A stretch of 64,000 nucleotides of DNA from Exophiala sp. HKRS030 (lineage: Eukaryota > Ascomycota > Eurotiomycetes > Chaetothyriales > Herpotrichiellaceae), in the NCBI GenBank assembly GCA_023897205.1, contig JAHWDD010000001.1, positions 248,001 to 312,000 of the forward strand, in the 5' to 3' direction. Below are positions 46,737-57,137 of the stretch, piece after piece. The notes under the pieces are model-generated. The model was not told the origin of the DNA. It did no database searches and saw only the letters and a program-made list of their open reading frames with translations. Positions within the stretch are counted from its first letter, which is position 1. The number at the start of each line of letters is the position of its first letter. The translations under genes were made by a program, and so were the position numbers.

Positions 46737-47822
46737 TCAGGTGACTAGAATATCGACAGGCCTTTGCCTTCTTGAGAACAATCGAAGTCGGAACCGCTTT
46801 TTGGGAAGGCTTTCGGTCTGGGTTTGCACTGACGCTTGTCGTCCTGCTGGTGCGGTTGATGTCCTTGGTCTGGCAGCAGCTGGGCTGTGATCAATGGTTG
46901 TTACAGGAGGTGCTGATGCAGTCGAGAGGTTTCTATTGTCCATGGTGCTTTTCTTCTTGCGGATTGTCTTCATCAACCGACTGATGTGTGGCTGTTTCTC
47001 ATCTTCGGTTTGAACTTGCTCTAGAGGTGGTGGAGGCAACTTTTTGTTCAAGTCCGGCACGGAGAAGCTCGGGTCGCGAGGAACGTCCATGGACTTGACG
47101 GCTCTAGTCCGTAAAGGTGAAGAGTCTGAAGGAACAATTCGAAGGGTAGCTCTGGCGGGATCTGCCTCGGTAGATGCTTTACTCAAGTCGATCGTCCTCT
47201 GTAGACCAGAATTCGATGTTTTCCGACTCTTTGTCACGGACACTGTCTCGTTTCGCAGGCTGCTGCCAGCTCGTTTTGCACTTGCCGCAGATTTTCTTGT
47301 GGTGTCAGAGAATCGTCGAGTGCTCGCTCCAGGCGTAAATCCAGCACTAGTCAATGGCGTCGAGTAATCATCTGCACTCGAAAAGGTGTCGCGATGGGAA
47401 ACGTCCGAGGAGATTGCAGAGTCGACATGAAGATCCAGAATATCGTGTGTCACGTTGGTATCCGACCTTTGTGGTGCCTTGGACTTTTGTTCTTGTTTCA
47501 CAACCTTTTCTGCTGGTGGCCTGCCTTCGTGGATCTGTGCTGCGAGGTATTTGAGAGGATCTTCCGACATGTCGTCCGAGTGTTGTACATTGGCGAGCAT
47601 CAGTGCGCACATTCGCTTCAGTTCGCCCTCCTCTTGATCCGTCAACATCTGCCTTTCAATCAATGGAGAGTCGGGGATAAAGTGAGGGTCGTCGGCTTCT
47701 CCGCGATACTTTTTCGGGATCAAGGACTAATCATGGTTAGGAGAAAACGACCAAGTAGGCTGTGAGCTAACCAAGGAGTCTGTCTGCAGACGAAGCTGCT
47801 TGGTGGTGCTGGTCGTGGCCAT
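46737..47822 (-). CDS. Conserved-looking hypothetical protein, basic C terminus
   Basis: Two exons, 47822-47772 and 47726-46737 (45 bp intron, phase 0, with a CCTAACC branch site), give 346 residues. A short N-terminal segment LIPKKYRGEADDPHFIPDSPLIERQ is followed by a helix with Leu and Met (GELKRMCALMLANVQ). The rest is Ser/Thr/Arg-rich and probably disordered, ending in a basic block (SLPKKRFRLRLFSRRQR) that could act as a nuclear signal. I recognise no domain. The compact N-terminal block is the part most likely to be conserved and to bind a partner. Confidence 0.68.
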
Positions 47823-49879
47823 TGTACCAAATACTGCCCGGAACACAAGGTGTACGGACGTTCAGTGGTAGCAGAGAAAGACGTTGGTACCGCGCACGGG
47901 GTTTTCTGTGATATGAGTTTGGTACAATTCGTGTCTTTGCGATCTGAGGCTGCGCTGCACAACACAATTAGAGATTTGGCTTGCTGTGTACCTTGGTAGG
48001 CGGGCTGGCGAGTGGCAGCTTCGTCAAACCACCAGGGTCTTGGAAGAGAATAAGAGACACGGGCAAGAAGGAACGAAGGAGCATATCAAAAGATGAGCCA
48101 GCTGCGGCTGCGGCTCCCGGTCACGAACATCTAGTCAGCGCAACGTTTCACCTTGAGAAAGAGCTGAGTTCGTGAAGGCCGTATCTCAAGTGGGCCAGAA
48201 GTGAGCATAGTGAGCAGCTCAGCCAGGGTGGCTTGCTCGACCAACGAGATGGTACAGTCCACAATTGACCTATCTCATCCCCAATCGAGGTTTCAGGACC
48301 GTGAAAAAGACTAAGCGAGGCTGGACTTCGGGTGACTGTGGTAAGGACTGGTGTGATGGCTTGAGCAATGATTGGCACTGGAAATTGGACAGAAATTGAC
48401 ATGGCGGGCACCGAGGCCGAATTAGCGCGCACTTCAAGAATCAAGCAAGCGAGGCGAGATGGAAACGATAGGAACCGACAGGATCATTACTAGGTGTACT
48501 ATTAGTTAGATCCGGCGCGTCGATTATATTATCTAAGCCTGACACCGTTGGTCTTGGTGTCTCGAAGCATCTTCCGGCCATTTACTAGGAGTGCGGAGTA
48601 TCGTTACATATCCCTCCTTTCTCTGAACAGTACTGTACAGTAGCACTTTAGGGAGACCCTGAATTTCACCTTTTTGGACGTCATCTCGATTCGACCGAAA
48701 CCGGGAAATATCCTCGCAGTCGTTTGCTGTTCCATGGAGACTAGTACGTCACACCAAATCTCCGATCCGACCACAAATCTGGTATGGATCTTTGGTGCTA
48801 CGAAATCAATAGACTCAAGAATGCTTTACCCTTTCACTCTTTCTTGACACAGACGCTGAGCTTACGCGTTGGTCACAGCTTATTGTTCGTTAACTGTACG
48901 AGTACATGTCAGCGACGATCTTGGTCAGCCTGGTGGCAAAACCCTTTCACAAGTACGAGTTGGAGGCTTTCGAATCAAAGCAATTCGGTAATCAGCCTAA
49001 CCGGCCGATTTATCGTCTCTATTCGAACGGTCTTCGCGAAGCAAGTCCCTTGAACAGAGTAGTCGTGGGTGCTATAGTGGCACTCGAGGATACTCGTACG
49101 GCGGAACGAGAGAGACCCGCCGGCATCAGAGATTACTGTATCTCTCTCTGGGGGCCCAATTTTGCCATATACCTCCATGCTGGACAACCCTCGTGCGGCT
49201 TTAAGGAATACACCAGTCACTTTGACATTGTTTCAAAGTGTTGGGCCGTAGAGGACAGTGCCGCCACAGCTGGAAGATGATTCCAAGCACAATTCTCCTC
49301 GATTGCTTGCCAAAGGTGCAAAACAATAATCTGGTGCCTTGCAGCTTTTGGTTCCTCTCCTCCCCTTATCAGCCTAGCGCAACCCCACAACCACGTGAAA
49401 AAAAAAACTTGTTTCCATATTGAATTTCTACCCACCGCCACACAAACAGACGCCAAAATGGCCAAAAAAACAATCAACAATTAGGATTCGCTGCTCGTCA
49501 CCGACGCAACTACTAACTAATCGGCTTGTGGCTTAAGTACGGCTGAGCGAACGGGAAGCCCTGCTTTCCACAACCTATGGTCGATTGCGAAAGGAAGTCT
49601 CTGAAACTATAATATATCCCTTTCGGATCTTCCATATAGATCACTGTTCGGCGGTACGTATCCGCTAAATGCAGTACTACTCAAGAACGTGAGAAAATTC
49701 CCTTTCTACCTAAAATATCCACCCTGCTAACAGTTTGTCCTTTTAGCAAACACTCATTTCAGATTGTTCGTAATGAAGAGAAGCGAGAGCAACATCGTCG
49801 TTCCACGCCAGTCGTGTACAATTACAGGGCATTACAAGACTGGTATGCTCGCTCGCCATAATTACTCTTCCTTTTTAGT
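47823..49879. other. 2 kb gap, no supported gene
   Basis: Holds the promoter of the hypothetical gene on the left. A 124-codon plus-strand frame at 48906-49280 starts with ATG but has no recognisable domain, no introns and no clear context; I leave it as unsupported. Confidence 0.4.
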
Positions 49880-50846
49880 TTAATGGAGGCAGTGAAGGAC
49901 TTTCTGTTTCTTACCAATCTCTTCCCGCATCTTGATCATATCATCGCAGGATGTTAGCCTCTTCCGCTCATCAGCAGTACCTTGGCCTATTGATATCCGC
50001 GAGAGAGTTGAGTGCGTCTTCGGAATGGTCGTGTTCATTGACAAGTTCGTCATCGAAGTCCTAGACGAGTTCTTTTCTTCGCTTGGTGACTCCCGCTCCT
50101 CATGGAAGAGATTGCTTGGATCGGTCGGATCGTTTGAGACTTGAAGAATTTCAATTGACCTACTTGGCCTCATTCAATCATTTGGACTTACGAGAAAGGC
50201 AGTCAAAGAGATTCAACAAGTTCCTAGCCGCCCTCGCCTGCTGAGCACGTGAGAAGGCCGGTATGATTATCTCTTCATACCAATTTTCATTCATGACAAT
50301 GGCCTCCCACTTCCAATGACCTACGACCTCACCGGGTGTGACCTCCCACAAGCAAATATAGTGATGGCTATATCCAACATTGATGTAAGGGTCACGGACG
50401 TTGTATTCCTCCATCTCGCGACCGACGTTAAGTACGGGTAGACCCTTTCGAATACGTTCGTCTGGGTCGATAACGGTCAGAGTAAAGGGTCCTCGATGCC
50501 GTCGCCCTCTCAAGCTTGCAAGACGCTCGACCTCGTCAGGCGAGTCTGTGAATGAGATATGAGGAGTTGGTGTCCAGTTGCCGTGATCGATGTGAATGTT
50601 CAATGAAGTTTGTCGAGATATAAAGGTGTCAAGCCGTTCAGGTCTCGCTCTTGACCTCATACGACCATTTTCATCAGGTTGGCTTCCTGAATGGCGGTCC
50701 AGGAGCCTAAGCAGTGGCCTGTTGAAAGGCCCTAAACGACGCCCTCGCCATGGATGTCGCTCCTCTTCTGTTCGGAATACGGTCCTTGACGGAGAGTTCA
50801 ACAGTTCTAAAACCAAGTCGGAATTGAAAGCGGCGTCGTCCTCCAT
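49880..50846 (-). CDS. DUF7587-like fungal protein
   Basis: Two exons, 50846-50192 and 50139-49880 (52 bp intron, phase 1), give 304 residues. The start is the ATG of MEDDAAFNSDLV; the frame is open upstream only from a GTG. Residues about 80-205 carry DTFISRQTSLNIHI, ISFTDSPDEVERLAS, FTLTVIDPDERI and YICLWEVTPGEVVGHW. This order is seen in the fungal DUF7587 family and looks like a compact beta-rich fold reminiscent of ADP-ribosyltransferase-like or heat-labile-toxin-like scaffolds, but no catalytic set is readable. The C-terminal 85 residues are Ser/Thr/Lys-rich. The function is unknown. Confidence 0.72.
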
Positions 50847-51443
50847 GGCTGAAATGGTTTCTGCTGTAATGAGGACGCACACTCTGGGGATGTCCACCGA
50901 ATAAAGAAAATGATCTCAAAGGATGTTGCTCTCCGCGATCAGCAAATTCCTTTGTCCAAAGTATTGACTGACCTAGATCTAGAATGAAGCAATGACGAGG
51001 TTTTTAATATCAACGAGACATGCTGACGGGAAGTACTTTGCATGCATGATCATCACCTGCGGATGGTGGCGTGGACCATGGCAGATTCTTTCAGCCTCAT
51101 ACGGCGTTCACTGCCCAGGCCACCTGACCTTTTGCATTCAGTCTATAGCCTGAATGGGCAACCAATATGTCCATTGCAGGCTTCTAATGGTTGATATTAG
51201 CCAGTCCCAATCTATGAGGACGGCCATGCTAGTCGATGTCGCCGGTGAGGTGAGATTGGCAAGACCACCTGCATGATTATCACATTTTATCCGTCAATAA
51301 GATCATCTTTCACACCCCCTTTCCGTCACGACATCGGATTGCAGACGTGGCAAGATGCGATTGGGCGGTGACACTCGACCTCGAAGGACAGTTCCGGTGA
51401 GTCAACAACATCACCACTTACCATTTGATCGCTGCCTGTCTAG
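50847..51443. other. Divergent intergenic region
   Basis: Between the DUF7587-like gene (minus) and the deaminase gene (plus). No coding signal. Confidence 0.35.
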
Positions 51444-54295
51444 ATGGATAAGTCCGAGATCAAGAAAGCTGCCGACCACACGTACGGTGAATCCATCGCT
51501 CGTGTTGTCTGGGCAGCGCACATTCTCTCTTATCTGACCGGGGAACAAAGCCATGCCGAAACTCTGCAGTCCGAGACTGGTGACGAGGACGAGGACGACT
51601 CCGATGGAAGTGAATCGGACGCAGAAACAGACAAATGGTCAGATCTCACAAGCGCCGACAAACATATTCGTTCTAAATTTCTTGATTGTGTTGCTGAGCT
51701 ACTGTCGCCGGAGAACGGCTGGGATCATGTTGTTGCTGTCGGTTTGCTGGAATGTGAGGATTTCATCGAGATTGACGTGGCGAGAAATGACGGATTTCAC
51801 GCTGTCAAAAGTCAGCAAGGCGGAAGTACTCGTGCTGAGGGTGCTGGTCTACAGTATATTGAACATCTACGGGAATACCTATCATCCATACTCGATCAGG
51901 GTGTGAATCTCTATGAACTCTTTTGTTGCGCATGTCTGATTTTACGCCTACAGATCTCTGTGAACAGTCTGCGATGTCTTCGAGCTGGTTTGAACCTATT
52001 GCCATCGGATTCAATTGTAAGAGGATCGATTACTGGCTACGCGTAGCAAGACGTTGCATCCTCTGCGAACACCCGTTTAAGGCTCCCAATGAAAAACTCG
52101 GCCCAGGATTCAAAGAGGCGGTCAAAACATGGACCAATATGGAAGAACTCCTCAGACATACGAGCTCCTCCGGGCTAGCTGTCTCTAAGGAAGAGATCGT
52201 TCGCTGCGCGTACGAATGCATATCATCCATGGAGGTACATGACCTACTTGAAACGTCTTGCAGAGATAAGGTGGGACCCAAGTTGTGGAGAGCGCTCAGG
52301 TCTATTGCGAGGCCAGTGTCTAACTGTCGACTTCTCGCGCGCATTGCAAGTCACGTCGTGCAATTGCGGACGGTCAAGGTCTGCCCTATACCGTCTGGGC
52401 CAGAGACAATTCTCACACCCGAATACCTCATTGACATCACTGACGCTTTGGATCGATTGGTGTCCGTCTCGCTTGCGGGCCCTGCCCTCAAAAGGGTCAC
52501 CTCATTCAGAAAAAGATTCAAACAAGCTTGTGCACGGCCACTTAGAAGTCATGCTGAAGTACAACTGTTTCTGCATTACGAGGACGGCCTTTGTCGAGCG
52601 CCGAGCATTGATTATTTCGGATGTAGCAAAAAAAGTTGCTTTCTGTGTGAGGGATTTCTCCGGGCTTTGCCTCTTCCTATATCCACTCGAGGACGACATG
52701 GCATCTGCTATCGGGCTTGGGGGGTGCCTTTCTCGAAATCCGACAAAGTTGTCATTGCACTTGAGGAGCTTGGGAACAATCTGGCTTCCCGAATTGAAAA
52801 GTATCTGAAAGGTCAACTTAGGAGTTCAATCCTCAATCAGGTCCCCCAATCAGCTTTTGTGTCCGGCCTCTCAAGTTCGTCTTCGGAAGAACTGCGGTGG
52901 AAGAAAGAAATGGTTGACTCTGTTAAAGAGGATCAAAAGTCACGTCAAAAAGAGCGTCGCATACTGTAAGTGAAAGTCCCTGATCGCGCGGATTGTCTGT
53001 GCCCGAGGCTGATGATTCTGGCCTTTAGGGACGGACGAGTCTCGACTACCAAGCCCGCCACCACGTTCGCCGAAGCATTCGAGACCTACGAATCTTGCGT
53101 AATGTGCAACTCATCGCCGGCCAAACTTTGCGCTCGATGTAAAGCTTGCCATTACTGTTCTCGCGATTGTCAGAGAAGTGACTGGCCCTGTCACAAACTT
53201 CTTTGCAAAGACATGTCGAGCCAAGCTCCTCGACCATCTCTAGCTCATAAACGTGCGATCCTCTTTCCCCAGAACGAAGCCAAGCCTTTCCTTGTCTGGG
53301 TGTTGTGTAGTCGCAATGTTGACTCACAGAATGAAGACGATGAACGGCAGGTGGAATACGAAACCGCTGGCATTCAACCTCTCCTCGGAATGGACAAACC
53401 CATCTTTGGCACTGTCCCCATTGAGCGGAATTGTAAACGTGCTAGAAATCTAGGCTCTAGGAGGTTGACTCTGACATTTCGCGATGCCTTCTTGAAAGAT
53501 GGCTCCACGATTAATCGCGGTATTCTCAACTCGGTCAAGTTGTCTGGGACAGTCCATCACAGTTGGTGCGGCCCTGTTGTTGCAATGCGGGAGACCCTGA
53601 ATGGTCGGTACGAGGACATTACTTTAGATGATTTCCGGCACGAGGACATTACTTTAGATGATTTCCGGCACGTCATTGACTACTTTGTGACGTACAACAA
53701 ATCCGAAACACCCGAGATCACTGCCCCTCTGGACCACAAGTGCACAGGCAGGACTATCCGGGGGGTGAAAATCTGTTGTTACGGGGAAAACAAGCTTCAT
53801 GGGGCCGAGCCATACATCCCAGTGGAAGTTGAAGAGATGCATCCTGCCCGCTCTCTACTTTCAGTTGACAGGAACATCTCACCCATCTCAAAGCTTCTTG
53901 AAAGCCCTCTCAGGTTATGGAGGTTCGCTGAAAGTCAAACTTGGGTTGACACGCCTGGCTGGAACTACAACATGTCGCCTGAGGGTAACCAAGACGCTGC
54001 ATTGCTGATGACAGAGACGGACCTTGGAAATGAATTTTGGGGATGGGCGCCTTTGTCATGGAATATCGATATTGGCAATGTATTGGTCATTCGCGCAGAT
54101 GGTACCGATCTTTACGTCGATGAGTTGAGGCTAATGTGTTATTTCATTCGTCGAAAACTTCGCCCAAAGTTCGAGGACGCGTTAGGGATGACTTCCGTCT
54201 TGCGAACGAGGAGTGAAGTTTTAAACTTCATTAATCGCGAGAATTTGGAAAAATGTAAGGCTGAGATGGCCAAGGATCTCAGCTCTTACCTTTGA
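51444..54295 (+). CDS. OTT_1508-like deaminase fused to a MYND zinc finger
   Basis: Three exons, 51444-51900, 51954-52965 and 53029-54295, are joined in phases 1 and 2 and give 911 residues. The apparent stop at 52967 lies inside the second intron (donor GTAAGT). The N-terminal 340 residues contain an acidic tract (about 53-70). The deaminase core has the zinc signature HAE (His352, Glu354) and CxxC (Cys381, Cys384) in GCSKKSCFLCEGF. A MYND finger runs from about Cys513 to Cys549 (CVMC, CARC, CHYCSRDC, then a His and a Cys). The C-terminal 360 residues are unassigned. Bacterial relatives are proposed nucleic-acid deaminases; fungal ones have no known substrate. The MYND finger suggests docking to Pro-rich partners. 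An exact 30 bp tandem duplication sits in exon 3. Confidence 0.85.
53611..53670 (+). repeat. Perfect 30 bp tandem duplication inside the deaminase gene
   Basis: Bases 53611-53640 and 53641-53670 are identical and in frame, duplicating the ten residues EDITLDDFRH (about 685-694 and 695-704). The lack of any mismatch points to a recent replication-slippage event. Confidence 0.97.
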
Positions 54296-54350
54296 ATACT
54301 CTGTCTATATTTTTCACAACAATTAGCTGATACAGACGCGCAGCCAGAAT

Positions 54351-54698
54351 GTACCGAAGGAATTGATATTTCTACTTGCACTGACGCTGCCGTTGTGGGC
54401 TTCAAGATGTAGGCACCTCGCCCATTTCCAGACCTGAATTATTCGCTGACTTTTTCACAGGAGCAACGGCGAGTAGCCAAAAGCTTATGTGGTGAAGAAA
54501 TCATCTACGGTCACATCCGAAGAACTTCAAGATTTCATCAAGGCCCGTCTCTCCAAGGTGAAATGGCTGACAGCGGGAGTGGAATCCATCGAAGCCATCC
54601 CTCGAAACAATACAGGCAAAATCGTCCGTCGTCGGCTCAGTAGTGGCGACTATACGAATCATAGTGCATTGACCGCAAACGGAGGGCCCAAACTGTAG
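54351..54698 (+). pseudogene. C-terminal remnant of an acyl-CoA/AMP-dependent ligase
   Basis: Only the last domain of an ANL enzyme remains. A degraded piece around 54351-54408 resembles the VAP-x-EL helix and DAAVVG strand, in two frames. A plausible intron (54409-54460) follows, then SNGE, an in-frame TAG (54474-54476), and a well-preserved AYVVKKSSTVTSEELQ to the catalytic-lysine motif NNTGKIVRRRL, ending GGPKL. No N-terminal adenylation domain is seen upstream, where the deaminase gene ends about 55 bp away. It is not a recent copy of the ligase at 17650, whose sequence differs at most positions. Confidence 0.8.
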
Positions 54699-55604
54699 GC
54701 GGCGAAAGCATCGACTCAGACATCGACCACTTTTTGGAACCTCTGAGGCCAAGAGGACGTGGAGCGTGAAAGAGGTCAAGTCACCTACCAGGAGCCTGAG
54801 GCTGCTGTCAGAACAGGTCCATCAGGCGAGATGGGCACCATCACCATCCGCAACTGTACACCTTCTATACAACTATTTAGTCTCTCTTTATGACCTACAC
54901 TACAGCTCAGTTTCTCTAGAACACTTTCTCGCTCCAATTGGTGTCGTAATCATAGAATACAAGGAGTGGATTACAAGGAGTCGAACTTGCCCATCGGGAA
55001 ACACGCCAATTTGTGAGTGGAATCGAGTGTCTACAGTGGCACATGAGTCTTGTCTGATAGAACTACGACCTCGGTCGCATGTGCCCAATCAACGACCAAG
55101 GGGAAAAAAGGGGCTCGGGCACAAGGTTCGATGCCCCAGAGGGCTTCGGTTGGCGGTTGAACAGCCGACTCGGCCCCAAACACCAACTTTGGCCACTCAT
55201 TGGCCGCCTTGTCCACTTCGGCTGAGCCTTGCTCAGCCTGATAACATCGGCTTCGGCCAAAAATGCATTCTGACGGTCTCCACTTTCAGACCCCACCCGT
55301 ATGAAAGGGGACACCTATGCACTTGTTGGTGAATGGCAAATCATGTTGTCGCTTACATATTTGTGCGGGTAGTTAACAGTACTACAGTAGTCTCTTAGAC
55401 TTGTTTTTCCACCATAAGAAACCTCTTGCTTCCAACCTTGAGCCACAACATTTATTTGCGAAGCTTCAGGTAGCCTATGCAAGCGGTACATGGGTGAAAG
55501 ATGTCTGCACAGTCCGCCCGAGTCGTAACATATTGCAGTGTCTGGAAACTGGGCATCGGCCATCAGGCAGCCATCCCCCTTGCCATGTTCATCGACCCTG
55601 ACTT
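54699..55604. other. Intergenic, nothing recognised
   Basis: No coding signal. A B-box-like string near 55125 is not accompanied by a tRNA fold. Confidence 0.4.
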
Positions 55605-56464
55605 TTAGCAGGCGATACTTCCATCCACTGAGTAGACTGCGCCGGTGATAGAGCTCGCTTCGTCACTGAGAAGAAATGCAATGAGATTGATAGGCTCTTC
55701 TAGTTGTTCCAATTGTCTGGGAGCCATGCTTTTATGACTGGTGGTGACAGGATCTCCGGATTCTGTTCCTCCGTCTTCCTCTAGAAGTCTTTCGGTCAAG
55801 GCGGTGCGGATCGGGCTCCTACCATCACCTCAATCAGCACAGGGTCCCAGAAATCGGAGTCAGTGTCACATCCGAGAGTCACATAAACAGCACAAATCAC
55901 TTACGGGGCAACCGCATTAACCCTGATTCCATGTGGTCCGACATCTTTGGCCACCGTTCTAGTCAGGCCAATGACTCCATGCTTACTCGCCGAATAGGCC
56001 GAGATGCCATTTCTTCCCACGACGCCCGCAAGGCTGGAAACATTGACTATGGAAGCGCCTTCTTTTACGACGCGCAGCTGTGCCCGAACGCAGTACATGA
56101 GACCGGTCAAATTAATGGATAGAATGTAGTCCCACTCCTCGTCCGTGGTGTCGACAAGGTCTGAAGGCAAGTATGTCTTGCCCTCCATAGAAGCCAGGTT
56201 TGCTGCTCCGTCGAGTCGACCAAACCTCTGCACAGTTGACTCGATCCAATCTTCAACCGCTTGACTCGACGAGACGTCGACCTTTATGCCTATAACCTCG
56301 GCCCCAGTCTTGCTGATTTCCGACACCACCTTCTTCAAGCTTTCACCTTGCACGTCCGCCAACGACAACTTGGCACCGAATGAAGCGCAGATAAATGACA
56401 ACTCCTTCCCAATCCCAGACGCGGCCCCTGTGATTGCGATGACTTTCCCTTGTAAGCTTCCCAT
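55605..56464 (-). CDS. Short-chain dehydrogenase/reductase
   Basis: Two exons, 56464-55905 and 55818-55605 (86 bp intron, phase 2), give 257 residues. TGAASGIG (12-19), Asp37 in SLADVQ (NAD preference), catalytic Ser143 and the Tyr157-Lys161 pair in YSASK are present, with IRVNAVAPS and the C-terminal YSVDGS motif. The usual NNAG is replaced by AANLAS, a variant common in fungal secondary-metabolite SDRs. The substrate is unknown. The ligase remnant lies on its downstream side; beyond its start codon the decaying regulator and MFS exporter follow, possibly as parts of a second small cluster. Confidence 0.92.
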
Positions 56465-57137
56465 CTCAACCACGGTTTGAACTAGGAGGAACACTGCTGT
56501 TCTCAAGCTTGCGTTGGTCCAACGCAGGGCTGACAGGGTGTATACTGTGGCCTGGGTTAGGGACAGGCGAGTGTCGCGACATTCAATGTCGGAAGAAATG
56601 ATATGTGAGCATCCAGAGTGAGTACATACTGTAAGGCAAGGAGCGGCACGGAGATTCCACCCACGACAAAATTCGGCCGACCCGAAAACTTCGGCACCGA
56701 GAGGTAGCCGGCCTGGGATGCAAGATTCAATTGCTGGTGAGGTCTGCCAATGCCAAAAGATCGGAAATTGGACGAAGCCTATACCTCGTGCTTGAAGATC
56801 AAATAGCTGTTTGTATGCGCTGTCGCATTAATGAATGGTAGGGAAAGCTTCGACCTGTCCTCGTGCAAAAGAAGCCTCTTTTGGCCTGCCAAACCCGTTC
56901 ACCTTGTGACACCACCGCGGAGGTGGGCCCCCGGATTGAGCGACTCTCTCTGGACACCATCCTGCAAGCCTGGACGCTGACTTTGGGTCCAGGCTTGCCC
57001 AGTCTTGCCCAGCCTTTGTCGTCCTTCTGTGGGTCTTAGTCGTGGCGAACATCTACTGAGGGTTTACCCAACTCCCACCCACATCGTCTCTCCTTCACAA
57101 CACTACTGAGCAGGGCCTCTGATCTCGACATCCCACC
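56465..57137. other. Divergent spacer between SDR and regulator
   Basis: No coding signal. Short direct repeats of a CTTGCCCAGTCTTGCCCAGC type occur near 56993-57012. Confidence 0.4.

Noticed and set aside
48906..49280. 124-codon ATG frame as a gene
   Set aside because: No recognised motif and no independent support; left as intergenic.
52970..54295. Separate MYND-finger gene following the deaminase
   Set aside because: The frame has no suitable ATG at its start, and a GTAAGT donor plus a CTTTAG acceptor join it in phase to the deaminase exon, so it is the third exon of one gene.
17650..54698. Ligase remnant at 54351 as a recent duplicate of the ligase at 17650
   Set aside because: The shared catalytic-lysine motif region differs at most positions, so they are different ligase subfamilies.
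55120..55140. tRNA suggested by GGTTCGATGCC
   Set aside because: Only two pairs of a T stem form and no A box lies at the right distance.
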